DNA of 39,669 nt, taken from NCBI RefSeq assembly GCF_001642795.1, contig NZ_LKEH01000019.1, forward strand, positions 44,390 through 84,058. Direction: 5' to 3'. This document shows, one piece after another, positions 1 through 8,234 of this stretch. Numbering within the stretch: position 1 is the first letter of the stretch; every line of letters begins with the position of its first letter. The translations under genes were made by a program, and so were the position numbers. Source of the stretch: Pseudomonas viridiflava. GTDB taxonomy: Bacteria; Pseudomonadota; Gammaproteobacteria; Pseudomonadales; Pseudomonadaceae. The notes under the pieces were generated by a model that saw nothing but the letters and a program-made list of their open reading frames with translations, did no database searches and was not told where the DNA came from.

Positions 1-112
1 TCATCGTATTCCTACAAGAGGACTTGTGTATAACGATGGGCACGATCAGTGTCGAGGCAGGTTTGTGCATAACGATAAGCGCGGAGCATATGTCCGACCA
101 GGTTACGGCGTA
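1..112. repeat. Intergenic repeat fragments (left edge)
   Basis: No gene is seen here. Two related stretches contain the word TAACGAT (31-37 and 70-76, as tgtataacgatg and tgcataacgata). The inverse word catcgttatac recurs at 39528-39538. The 15-mer gggcacgatcagtgt at 38-52 is repeated exactly at 27773-27787. These shared words suggest this is a decayed member of the interspersed repeat family found elsewhere in the window. Confidence 0.5.
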
Positions 113-931
113 TCACAACGAAGCATTCAACCCGAACCGCTTGCGCAGTCCGCTTTCCAGCAATGCCTTGGGCAGTAGCCATGATATCAGCGGCAGCACA
201 CGTGAGCCGTTGCCCAGGCGCAGAAGGCGCGGCGGGTTGGCTTGCTGGACGGCCTTGAGCAGGTCGCGGGCGAAGTCGGTGGCGGGTGTGGGGTTGTCCT
301 GCGAGGCCTTGGCGCGGGCACGGATGCCTTCACGGATCGGCCACCAGGGCGACTGCTCGCTGATCAACTGCTCGGCCTCGTGGCTGGCATTCTTTGCAAA
401 ACTCGATGCGATGGCGCCCGGCTGAACTTCCATCACATCCACGCCAAACGGTGCCAGCTCCAGACGCAGCGCATCGCTGAGTGCATGCACGGCCGCTTTC
501 GAGGCGCAGTAGGCACCTGCGAATGGCGTCACCAGCACGCCGGAAACACTGCCGATATTGACCACCAGTCCCTTGTTGCGGCGCAGCGCGGGGAACAGCG
601 CTTTCGTGACGCCGATCACCGAAAATACGTTGGTTTCGAACTGCCGTTGCAGTGCCTCGACGCCGCCGTCCAGCAACGGCCCCATCGCGCCGTAACCGGC
701 GTTGTTGATCAGCACATCGAGCCCGCTGTGTTCCAGCCCGGCAGCGAGTTGTTCCAGTGCCATGCTGTCGTTGACATCCAGTTGCACGGCAATGAAACCG
801 GCTGCGCTCAGCGTGGCGACGTCTTCCTGCTTGCGCGCCGTGGCCCACACCTCGTAACCGTTCGCCTTGAAGGCGTCGGCGAGTGCGCGACCTATTCCGC
901 TGGAGCAGCCAGTGATGAGAGCGATGGGCAT
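113..931 (-). CDS. SDR family NAD(P)-dependent oxidoreductase
   Basis: This 272-aa classical short-chain dehydrogenase is probably a cytosolic NAD(P)H-dependent carbonyl or alcohol oxidoreductase; the substrate cannot be read from sequence. Visible motifs are the Rossmann nucleotide-binding turn TGCSSGIG (residues 7-14), the structural NNAG (76-79), and a catalytic set of Ser128, Tyr141 and Lys145 (YCASK). The Ser-to-Tyr gap of 13 is normal for the family. The start is supported by a TAAGGA ribosome-binding site 7 nt upstream. It lies 17 nt downstream of the small membrane-protein gene on the same strand, so the two are probably co-transcribed. Family assignment is secure; substrate is unknown. 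Confidence 0.93.
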   Translation of the reverse strand: MPIALITGCSSGIGRALADAFKANGYEVWATARKQEDVATLSAAGFIAVQLDVNDSMALEQLAAGLEHSGLDVLINNAGYGAMGPLLDGGVEALQRQFETNVFSVIGVTKALFPALRRNKGLVVNIGSVSGVLVTPFAGAYCASKAAVHALSDALRLELAPFGVDVMEVQPGAIASSFAKNASHEAEQLISEQSPWWPIREGIRARAKASQDNPTPATDFARDLLKAVQQANPPRLLRLGNGSRVLPLISWLLPKALLESGLRKRFGLNASL

Positions 932-948
932 ATCGATGTCCTTAGGGA

Positions 949-1413
949 TCAGTCCGAGAAACTGCCTTGCAGATGTTCTGCGCGAAACTCCAGGGTTTGC
1001 GGGCGATAGCCATTGCGCAGGGCAGGCACCGGCACACAGTCCTGCCAGTTGCCGTCCGCCTGCAACTCGCCGGGGCCGCGGTAGCGCGCAGAAGTGTAGG
1101 TGTTATCCGCCAGATTGACCGTATCGCCGGGCGCATACGCAGCGATCCGCCAACGCAGTTCCAATAGCGACGCCTTGTTGCGGTTGGTGACTGAGACTTG
1201 CAACGGACGATCAGCCGGACATTGCTGAGGCGCGTAGGCCAGACGGATATCCAGTTGCTCCAACTGCCGGGTCTCGCGACTGTCCTGCCAGATCACAATG
1301 GCGGCCACTATTCCCAGCCCCGCAGCTGCGGCCAGCGATACCGGCAGGGCCTTCGCAGGGTAGCGCAGCAGCAGAATAAGCCAGGTCAGGATTAACAGGA
1401 TGCCGATCAGCAT
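949..1413 (-). CDS. Small membrane protein of unknown function
   Basis: I do not recognise a named family for this 154-aa protein. The N-terminus has two hydrophobic stretches (about residues 2-16 and 22-42, separated by RYPAK), giving a likely hairpin in the inner membrane. A soluble region of about 110 residues follows, containing a Cys pair (CPAD near 64 and WQDC near 122). A GGAG ribosome-binding site lies about 9 nt before the ATG. It is the first gene of a two-gene unit with the downstream SDR gene. A 57-bp copy of its 3' portion (19 codons) recurs at 3464-3520, so part of a homologous gene was duplicated nearby. Some databases give such proteins a loose transporter label, which nothing here supports. 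Confidence 0.75.
   Translation of the reverse strand: MLIGILLILTWLILLLRYPAKALPVSLAAAAGLGIVAAIVIWQDSRETRQLEQLDIRLAYAPQQCPADRPLQVSVTNRNKASLLELRWRIAAYAPGDTVNLADNTYTSARYRGPGELQADGNWQDCVPVPALRNGYRPQTLEFRAEHLQGSFSD
979..1035. repeat. 57-bp direct repeat, copy A
   Basis: This lies inside the 3' part of the small membrane-protein gene. It matches 3464-3520 in the same orientation with two mismatches (positions 1020 and 1030). Together the copies bracket the PI-PLC-like gene. Confidence 0.9.
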
Positions 1414-1538
1414 GCAGCGGGTCTCCAGCGGGGGGCAGTGCTGGACATCCTACAGAAAGGGAAGGGCCGTTGACCAATAAGGTCGGACGAGGCGGGGAAG
1501 CGCAGCCGCAGTGATGCGTTACACACCGGGTCCTTTGA

Positions 1539-1718
1539 TCAGGCCCTCTTCAATTCCTGCCCCATCCGTTCGAGTATCAGCGCATCGTCCCGGTGTGCCG
1601 CCCCTTTGACCTGAGCCGACCCCGGGGCCGCTGCTTTGTGCCCCGGATCATGAGTAACCCTTACGGGTTTCAGTAAATCGAAAACAGGCGGGTTCAGTTT
1701 GATCCCAGCATGCGCCAC
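1539..1718 (-). pseudogene. Possible coding remnant or small ORF after the PLC gene
   Basis: On the minus strand a frame different from the PLC gene stays open from about 1718 (a GTG) to a TGA at 1539-1541, about 59 codons, overlapping the PLC 3' end. Its end reads ...DDALILERMGQELKRA and looks protein-like, with an amphipathic, charged tail. No ribosome-binding site convinces me and I recognise no family. It could be the tail of an older gene truncated when the PLC gene arrived, a short partner gene, or chance. The rest of the gap 1414-1693 holds nothing else that I can name. Confidence 0.25.
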
Positions 1719-3364
1719 TTTTTATCTCTTAATATGAACGAGACGACGTCTCCCTTATTAAGGGTGATGGAGGTGGCTGGATTGTCCGACCCCGCAAGCA
1801 TCAACTCGGTTGAGTAATCCGCAGTGCTCTTTATCTGTAATGGGCAGGTCTCATATCCACCCTCCGGTAGCCGCAGCTTCCTTGTCCAATGGCTATTCCT
1901 CACCTGTACGATAAGGTAACGTCCCGTGTAATTGATTTGATATTCTTCAGATTGGGGCACGTCAATCGCTACACCCGACACCATGGACTCTGCCCTGATT
2001 CTGTTGGCGTGAATGCAGTTATCAACCAGTCGCTGTCGCAACGACCAGTCGGTATTGATAATGTAAAATTTTTGAATGTAAGACCCTTGATCCTCTGAAT
2101 AGAACCACTCACGAATTTTATCGGAGAAGTCATCCGGTGTGGCGATGGGGATCTTGTTATACTTGGCACACTGGATGGACCATAGTTCGTCATAAGGTTT
2201 GGGATAGGTAGCGATGCCGTCCATGAACTCCTTTAGTTCGTCGGTAGAGGGGAAGTTTTCGCCTATCCATTTCTGTTTGACACCGTCCCAGAATAACGGA
2301 TCCCGTCGATCGTCTTCGTAGGCAATGACCACGCCATAATCACCGTGATTCCAGATTTGCTCTATCGTTAGCGCATTCATCCAGCGTGGAATTATTGCGG
2401 CGCCCAAGCTGTTTTTGATCAGGGCGTGAAGCTCTTTGTGCGCGGCATCAGTGAAGTTCTTGAACTGATGAAAGTCGAGGATGACAATTTCCTTTTTTGG
2501 ATTTCCGTTAGCTGGTTTATGGTTGCGGAACATCTTGACCCCTTCCAGGATGTCGTAACCAACGGTACGGCCGGAATTGAGGTCATGGTAAATGCTGAAG
2601 CGAGAGTGGCTATTGATCGGAGCGTTTTCCTTGAATTCCACTCTGAGGTCCAGCACCCGGATACCGTTCATCAATTGGTGATGCGGCGATATATCCTGGC
2701 AGGTTTCATAGCTGTTGGTGTAACTGGCGTCTTTATCCATGCCCGAGTCGTGGGTACCGGGCAGGATGGTGTCCATGATGCGCAGGGTTCGGCCTCCGTG
2801 GTAGGTGGTTTGCCACGTACTTCGATCTTCGTTGGTGAAAGGCCTGCACACTCCGCCCGATACACCACCCCCTCCAGGGCAGCCGCTTAGCATTGATCCG
2901 CCAGAACGTGAGTATTCCGCTATGTTTTCTTCGACCTGACGCAACGCTTCTTCTGCGCTTGTAATCAGGTGCCTTAAACGGTCTTTGAATTCCGTCGACA
3001 AACGCTGGAGTTCCTGCTGTTTCGCAAGTCTTTCAGCGTCTAGTGTGTCCATGCTCTCAGGGTGCGGCGGTGGCTGGTCAGGGCCAGTGTCGATGAGTTT
3101 TTCGACAGCGCCTAATTCGTCTTCAATTCTCTTTTTAAGTACGCTTGAATATTCCTTGATCCACGTTGCCAGTCGATGACGCTCTTCATCGCGTGCCGGG
3201 GTCGTGGCATCGAGGGCGCTCGGTTCTTCAACGGGTTGCTGTGCTTGCTCAAGGCTGGGCGTTGTCTCGTGCTCCGTTCCTGCAGTTGAAGGCTCGGTGT
3301 CTGCTGCCCTGTCAGTCTGCTGAGGCTGTTCACTGTCCACTTTTCTTTCGTCTTCGCCGTTCAT
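1694..3364 (-). CDS. PI-PLC X-domain-like phosphodiesterase, candidate effector
   Basis: This is a 556-aa protein from the preferred start. Residues 1-58 are acidic, Gln/Thr-rich and probably disordered. About 60-155 are charged and helical (coiled-coil-like). A Gly/Cys-rich hinge follows (about 160-174), then a phosphatidylinositol-specific phospholipase C X-like barrel. It shows PGTHDS with the first catalytic-type His205, a GIRVLDLRVE strand, the second catalytic-type His260 in YHD, and EIVILDFHQF. The 55-residue His spacing fits the family. The C-terminal ~100 residues look like a beta-rich accessory domain. There is no signal peptide or membrane segment, so any export would need a dedicated secretion route. 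The ATG at 3364 has AGGAG 6 nt upstream; the ATG at 3370 abuts that site and is less likely. It is divergent from rhs. The effector role is inferred. Confidence 0.8.
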   Translation of the reverse strand: MNGEDERKVDSEQPQQTDRAADTEPSTAGTEHETTPSLEQAQQPVEEPSALDATTPARDEERHRLATWIKEYSSVLKKRIEDELGAVEKLIDTGPDQPPPHPESMDTLDAERLAKQQELQRLSTEFKDRLRHLITSAEEALRQVEENIAEYSRSGGSMLSGCPGGGGVSGGVCRPFTNEDRSTWQTTYHGGRTLRIMDTILPGTHDSGMDKDASYTNSYETCQDISPHHQLMNGIRVLDLRVEFKENAPINSHSRFSIYHDLNSGRTVGYDILEGVKMFRNHKPANGNPKKEIVILDFHQFKNFTDAAHKELHALIKNSLGAAIIPRWMNALTIEQIWNHGDYGVVIAYEDDRRDPLFWDGVKQKWIGENFPSTDELKEFMDGIATYPKPYDELWSIQCAKYNKIPIATPDDFSDKIREWFYSEDQGSYIQKFYIINTDWSLRQRLVDNCIHANRIRAESMVSGVAIDVPQSEEYQINYTGRYLIVQVRNSHWTRKLRLPEGGYETCPLQIKSTADYSTELMLAGSDNPATSITLNKGDVVSFILRDKKWRMLGSN

Positions 3365-3927
3365 GGCCATCTCCTGATGAGTGATTACTACTCAGTCCAA
3401 GAAAAGCAAACACAGCGACCTCAGGCTACTGGCACAACTGTTAGGCCTGTCCGGCCCGGCTAATGCGCGAAACTCCAGGGTTTGCGGGCGATAGCCATTG
3501 CGCACGGCAGGCACTGGCACTCGCTGGGGACGTGCAGCCTGGATGAGGCATGCTTGCATCATCCGGGTTTTATGATCGGCAGCGCTCAGTCACACGAAGG
3601 TATAAATTTTGGACGTCGGCAACTCGGCTTTACTCCCGAGCAGTACGCCTGTGATTTTTGCCTTTGCCCATAGTTGATACTTGCGGACGGTTTGGCTGAC
3701 TAACCGATAAAGTTATGCAGAGTGAGAACTTCTGGCTACTGACAGAAATAACAGTGGCAGACGATAGGCATTACGCCGGATATGACTTATTTCTCGCTGA
3801 GGCCGTCGGCAGCTCCTTGCTGTGTTTGAAGGGGGCCATGAGGGCATTGAGGATCACGATGTCCACTTCTCCATTGCGTGATCGTTTCTTCTTCCTCGCC
3901 GGTGTAATCGTCCAGAACACCTAAACT
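3365..3927. other. Divergent intergenic region between PLC and rhs genes
   Basis: This 563-bp gap separates two divergent genes and must hold their promoters, though I see no confident -35/-10 pair. It contains copy B of the 57-bp repeat (3464-3520). It also has a 49-codon minus-strand frame (3771-3920, GTG to TAA) with regular codon use that may be a gene fragment, and a 69-codon plus-strand frame (3715-3924) with no good ribosome-binding site. None of these resembles a family I know. Lower GC than the alginate genes suggests acquired, degraded DNA. Confidence 0.5.
3464..3520. repeat. 57-bp direct repeat, copy B (gene remnant)
   Basis: 55 of 57 positions match 979-1035. Read on the minus strand it encodes VPVPAVRNGYRPQTLEFRA, the same frame and nearly the same residues as the C-terminal part of the small membrane protein. 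One change is synonymous and one is Leu to Val. Similarity stops abruptly on both sides, so it is a remnant of a duplicated homologous gene, not a functional copy. Confidence 0.85.
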
Positions 3928-6624
3928 ATGAAAAGGTCCTTCAAGGACGACTCGGCCGTGAATACAGCAAACACCTCGTTACATTGCTATACGCCCACCT
4001 TGCAGGTGACGGACCCTCGTGGGATGCCTGTCCGTTCGGCTGCATTCTTTCGCCTGAACGCTGCCGATAAGCCGGAGATCCGTGTTGACCGCTCTGCGTT
4101 CGATACCGCAGGTCGTCTGGTTGAACGCTGGGACGCTCGCTTGTGGGCTGTTCAGGCCGCGGCCAATGTAATTTCCAGGCATTCGCTGAGCGGTTCTGTT
4201 CTGTCGACCGACAGCGTTGATACCGGTTGGCGCGTCGTGTTGCCAGGAGAGAGTGAGCAGCCGATATACGTCTGGGACGGTCGAAAGACGGTACGACGCA
4301 TGCAGTACGATGCGCTGCTCAGGCCGACGGCTGTGTTTGAAGACCAGCGCTGTGTGGAACGCCTGCTTTATGGCGGACCTGACCTGGCAGCGCGGAACCT
4401 GTGTGGTCAGTTGAATCGCCACGATGATCCGGCAGGCACCCGGTTGAACGGCGAGTTCGGTCTGACCGGTACTGTGATAGCGCAAACCAGGCATTTTCTG
4501 CGTGACCTCGACAGCCCGGACTGGTCTGAATCAATTCCTGAGCGTAACGCCTTGCTGGAGGTCGACAACGACGCAATCACACATTGGCTTTATAGCCCGT
4601 TGGGCGAGGTCATACAGCGGACCGATGCCTTGGGCAGTGTTCACTTCCTGGACCAGACGGTCGCCGGTCAGCTAAAGGCCAGCCGATTGCAGCTTGGGGA
4701 CGAGTCGGAGAAGACACTGGTCAGCGATATCCGCTACGACGCTCAGAACCGCGTTGTGTCAGAGACAGCAGGCAATGGTGTGGTGAGCACGGCGGTTTAT
4801 CGCAGCGAAGACGGTCGGCTTCTGCAACTGAAAGCAACAGATGCCCATGGAGCGTTGTTGCAGAATCTGCTGTACGCCTATGATGCGGTTGGCAATGTCC
4901 TGCGCATCGAAGACTGCGCTCAGCCGACCAAGTATTACGCCAATCAACGTATCGATCCGGTGTCGACGTATCGGTACGACACCCTATATCAATTGGTCGA
5001 GGCAACAGGCCGAGAGGCCGCAACCGTCAAACAAGGACCGACTTTCCCGGTTTTTCAGAGCCCGCCCGATCCTGCGCAACTGGCCAATTACACGCAAACC
5101 TATCGTTATGATGCGGGTGGCAATCTGCTGCAGTTCACCCACGTTGGCGCACAGTCCCATTCGCAAACGATGGCTATGGCCAGGCGGAGTAATCGCAGCC
5201 TGCCGGTCATCGACAATCTGCCACCCGGTGAAGAGGAAATAGCCCGCGCGTTCGACGCAAATGGCAATCTGTTAGCGCTGCAAGCAGGACAGAACCTGAG
5301 CTGGGATCGACGCAACCAGTTGCAGGATGTGCGCCCGGTGATACGTAAAGCCGGTGAAGACGACAGCGAGCATTACCGTTACGACGCCAGCGGCCAGCGT
5401 GTACGCAAAGTACGTGTGACTCAGGCAGGGTCCGTGGTCCATCGAGCCGAAGTGCGTTACTTGCCAGGACTGGAAATCCGCACCAACACGGCCACTCGCG
5501 AAATGCTGTACGTCATCACAGGTCAGGCCGGACGCAGCGGCGTGCGGGTGTTGCATTGGGAAGCTGGCCAGCCGGACAGCCTCGATAACGATTCGATCCG
5601 CTACACGCTGAACGACCATCTGGGCTCCGGCACGCTGGAGCTTGATGAGCAGGCGCACCTGATCAGTCAGGAAAGTTACTACCCGTTCGGTGGCACCTCA
5701 TGGTGGGCGGCGCGCAGTGCCATTGAAGCGAGTTACAAGACCGTGCGCTACTCCGGCAAGGAGCGGGACGTGACAGGGCTGTATTACTACGGGTTGAGGT
5801 ATTACGCACCGTGGTTGCAGCGATGGATCACTCCGGATCCGGCGGGGGACGTGGATGGGTTGAATCTGTACCGTATGGTTAAAAATAATCCGATGTGCCA
5901 CCAGGATAGATGTGGCACTCAGCCAAACGATGTAAATGATCCAGAACTACTTGGGGCTGATCCTCAGCCTTTGCCGACTGTGCCCCTACTGCCAAGCAAC
6001 GCGCGGGATGCCAGAAACAGCGCATCGGAAGCAACTGGAAGTACTTCAAGATTCGCGCTCAGGCCAGCCGGTTATAAAAAATACGTCACTTTGGATTATC
6101 CAGACTTCACGATAAAACAATTTGAGTCACACAGTCCCGTCGCTAAAAAGGATCTTATTATCCACGGGCATGGAAGGCTGCGATCCCCGGTGCACAAGAT
6201 TTATAACGCACCCATCAAACTTGGTTTTTACGCGCCTCCAGACAATCTGCTGTCCGCATCTCGAAGCGAACTGTACCGATTTCAATCGAGAAAGCTTCAG
6301 GTCGCTCCTGTGGAGGTCATTGAGTGCGGTATGGAGTCACGCGATTATGAAATCGCCTACTCATCGGCTTTCGACAGTAAACTTGCTAACGGTCTTTACC
6401 ACTCACAATTGTTGAATCGCAAGCCTGCGATTTCAACCTCATCGATCCAGCACGTTGAAAATTATCACGATGTGCTGATCGTCAAACCAGGAAAGTCAGT
6501 GCCATTGAGCAAGTTATTGAAACAGGTACCTGCCTATGATCAGGTTCATGCCTTGTTTTGCAGATCTCGCGGCCCTTCCGGCCCGGTGCATGAGTTTTCC
6601 GCAACGAAGAATCGCAGCAACTAA
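3928..6624 (+). CDS. TccC-type Rhs/YD-repeat protein with variable C-terminal tip
   Basis: This 898-aa protein resembles the TccC component of insecticidal Tc toxins and other Rhs proteins, whose repeats form a shell around a C-terminal effector. The N-terminus (YTPTLQVTDPRGMPVR) is TccC-like. YD-type repeats (YRYD, IRYD, YAYD, AFDANGNL) run to about residue 580. The conserved core ends with YSGKERDVTGLYYYG, DPAGDVDGLNLY and NNPM (to residue 656), where Rhs proteins self-cleave. The tip (657-898) is AT-richer and includes IIHGHG (His746, His748) and FCRS (Cys878). This resembles a His/Cys peptidase arrangement, or a domain some databases call 'putative adhesin Stv'; neither is certain. The ATG at 3928 lacks a clear ribosome-binding site. 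A GTG at 3958 has AAGGA 10 nt upstream and gives the more typical N-terminus. No TcA or TcB gene is present in the window. Confidence 0.9.
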   Translation: MKRSFKDDSAVNTANTSLHCYTPTLQVTDPRGMPVRSAAFFRLNAADKPEIRVDRSAFDTAGRLVERWDARLWAVQAAANVISRHSLSGSVLSTDSVDTGWRVVLPGESEQPIYVWDGRKTVRRMQYDALLRPTAVFEDQRCVERLLYGGPDLAARNLCGQLNRHDDPAGTRLNGEFGLTGTVIAQTRHFLRDLDSPDWSESIPERNALLEVDNDAITHWLYSPLGEVIQRTDALGSVHFLDQTVAGQLKASRLQLGDESEKTLVSDIRYDAQNRVVSETAGNGVVSTAVYRSEDGRLLQLKATDAHGALLQNLLYAYDAVGNVLRIEDCAQPTKYYANQRIDPVSTYRYDTLYQLVEATGREAATVKQGPTFPVFQSPPDPAQLANYTQTYRYDAGGNLLQFTHVGAQSHSQTMAMARRSNRSLPVIDNLPPGEEEIARAFDANGNLLALQAGQNLSWDRRNQLQDVRPVIRKAGEDDSEHYRYDASGQRVRKVRVTQAGSVVHRAEVRYLPGLEIRTNTATREMLYVITGQAGRSGVRVLHWEAGQPDSLDNDSIRYTLNDHLGSGTLELDEQAHLISQESYYPFGGTSWWAARSAIEASYKTVRYSGKERDVTGLYYYGLRYYAPWLQRWITPDPAGDVDGLNLYRMVKNNPMCHQDRCGTQPNDVNDPELLGADPQPLPTVPLLPSNARDARNSASEATGSTSRFALRPAGYKKYVTLDYPDFTIKQFESHSPVAKKDLIIHGHGRLRSPVHKIYNAPIKLGFYAPPDNLLSASRSELYRFQSRKLQVAPVEVIECGMESRDYEIAYSSAFDSKLANGLYHSQLLNRKPAISTSSIQHVENYHDVLIVKPGKSVPLSKLLKQVPAYDQVHALFCRSRGPSGPVHEFSATKNRSN

Positions 6625-6676
6625 AAAGCCCCCGCCACTGTCTTGCGGATGGGATATGCAAGACAGTGACGGGGGC
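6624..6676 (-). terminator. Rho-independent terminator of the alginate operon
   Basis: A 19-bp inverted repeat (arms 6628-6646 and 6658-6676, one mismatch, 11-nt loop) is followed on the minus strand by TTTTT. It begins 33 nt after the algA stop. The stem could also slow plus-strand transcription leaving rhs, but the plus side has no adjacent T-run. Confidence 0.9.
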
Positions 6677-6708
6677 CGGTGTTCTACCGCTTTTTCGCTA
6701 ACCGCTGA

Positions 6709-8160
6709 TCAACGCGCAATCGTCTGCGTTTTCACACCGGCTTCCAGCGCGCCCGAGCGGCCGTAGACGTCTTCGAAACGCTCGATGTCGTCTTCGCCCA
6801 GGTAGCTGCCCGATTGGACTTCGATGATTTCCAATGGAATCTTGCCCGGGTTTTTCAGGCGATGGACCGAAGCGATCGGGATGTAGGTGGACTGGTTCTC
6901 GGTCAGCAGGAACACGTTCTCGTCACAGGTTACCTGCGCAGTGCCGGATACCACGATCCAGTGCTCGGCGCGGTGGTGGTGCATCTGCAGCGACAGGCAC
7001 GCGCCCGGCTTGACCGAGATACGCTTGACCTGGAAGCGGCCGCCCATGTCCACGGAGTCATACGAACCCCATGGACGGTACACTTCGAGGTGGTTCTGGG
7101 TTTCGGTACGGCCCTGTTCGTTCAGGGTGTTGACCATCTGCTTGACGCCCTGGACCTTGTCCTTGTGGGCAATCATCATGGCGTCCTTGGTTTCGACGAC
7201 CACGATGTTGTCCAGACCGATCACCGACACCAGTTTGCCATTGCCGTGGATCATGCAGTTGCGGCTGTCCTGGATCACGACGTCGCCCTTGGTGACGTTG
7301 CCGTTGGCATCCTTGGCGTTCACTTCCCACAGCGACGACCAGCAGCCGACATCGCTCCAGCCTGCCGACAGCGGCACGACGCAAGCGCGCTGGGTTTTTT
7401 CCATCACGGCGTAGTCGATGGAGTTGTCCGGGCAGCAAGCGAAAGTGGAGGCATCGATTTCAACGGCGTCGCCATCGTGAACGCTGCGCTCCAGGGTCAG
7501 CAGGCAGGTGTCGTAGATGTCCGGATCGTGCTTTTTCAGCTCTTCCAGGAAGCGGCTGGCACGGAACAGGAACATGCCGCTGTTCCAGTAGTAACCACCG
7601 GCTTCGACGAACTCGTTGGCGCGTTTTTCGTCAGGCTTTTCGACGAATTGCGACACGCGGCTCACGCCTTCGGGCAGCAGCGCGTCAGCGGTGGATTTGA
7701 TGTAGCCGTAACCGGTTTCCGGCTTGTTCGCCGGTACGCCGAACAGCACCATTTCGCCACGCTCGGCGGCCACGGTTGCCAGTGCCAGCGCGCGTTGCAG
7801 GGCTTTCTGGTCTTCGATCACGTGGTCGGCCGGCAGCACCAGCATCAGGCCATCGTTACCTTCGTTGACCAGTTTCATGGCGGTCAGGGCCACGGCCGGC
7901 GCAGTGTTGCGGCCGAACGGTTCCATGAGAATCGCCTGGGTTTCCAGTTTCAGGGCCGCGAGTTGCTCGCTGACGATGAAACGGTGCTCCTTGTTGCAGA
8001 CCACGATCGGCTCCTGCATGCCGTCGAACACCAGACGCTGCAGTGTTTGCTGGAACAGGGTCTGGTCGCCGGTCAATGCCAGGAACTGTTTAGGGAATTG
8101 CTTGCGCGAAAGCGGCCAGAGTCGTGAACCGCTACCACCTGACAAGATCACTGGAATCAT
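6709..8160 (-). CDS. algA: Mannose-6-phosphate isomerase / mannose-1-phosphate guanylyltransferase
   Basis: This bifunctional cytosolic enzyme opens and closes GDP-mannose synthesis for alginate: fructose-6-P to mannose-6-P, and mannose-1-P plus GTP to GDP-mannose. The 483-aa length is normal for the type II family. The N-terminal nucleotidyltransferase starts with SGGSGSRLWPLSRK (residues 7-20) and contains FVEKPDEKRA. The C-terminal cupin isomerase domain has the metal-binding QMHHHRAEHW and the VYRPWGSYDS segment. The start has GGAG 7 nt upstream. It is the last gene of the operon, separated from algF by 116 nt holding a hairpin. AlgC, which supplies mannose-1-P, is not in the window. Confidence 0.97.
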   Translation of the reverse strand: MIPVILSGGSGSRLWPLSRKQFPKQFLALTGDQTLFQQTLQRLVFDGMQEPIVVCNKEHRFIVSEQLAALKLETQAILMEPFGRNTAPAVALTAMKLVNEGNDGLMLVLPADHVIEDQKALQRALALATVAAERGEMVLFGVPANKPETGYGYIKSTADALLPEGVSRVSQFVEKPDEKRANEFVEAGGYYWNSGMFLFRASRFLEELKKHDPDIYDTCLLTLERSVHDGDAVEIDASTFACCPDNSIDYAVMEKTQRACVVPLSAGWSDVGCWSSLWEVNAKDANGNVTKGDVVIQDSRNCMIHGNGKLVSVIGLDNIVVVETKDAMMIAHKDKVQGVKQMVNTLNEQGRTETQNHLEVYRPWGSYDSVDMGGRFQVKRISVKPGACLSLQMHHHRAEHWIVVSGTAQVTCDENVFLLTENQSTYIPIASVHRLKNPGKIPLEIIEVQSGSYLGEDDIERFEDVYGRSGALEAGVKTQTIAR

Positions 8161-8234
8161 TTTATTTCTCCAATAGCATTCAATATGGGCTGTACGTGCT
8201 GTCTGTCGTTTCTGTCTTTTTCTTGTGCCGCACC

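Noticed and set aside
6814..8127. A 437-codon plus-strand frame opposite algA
   Set aside because: Antisense shadow; algA motifs are complete on the other strand.
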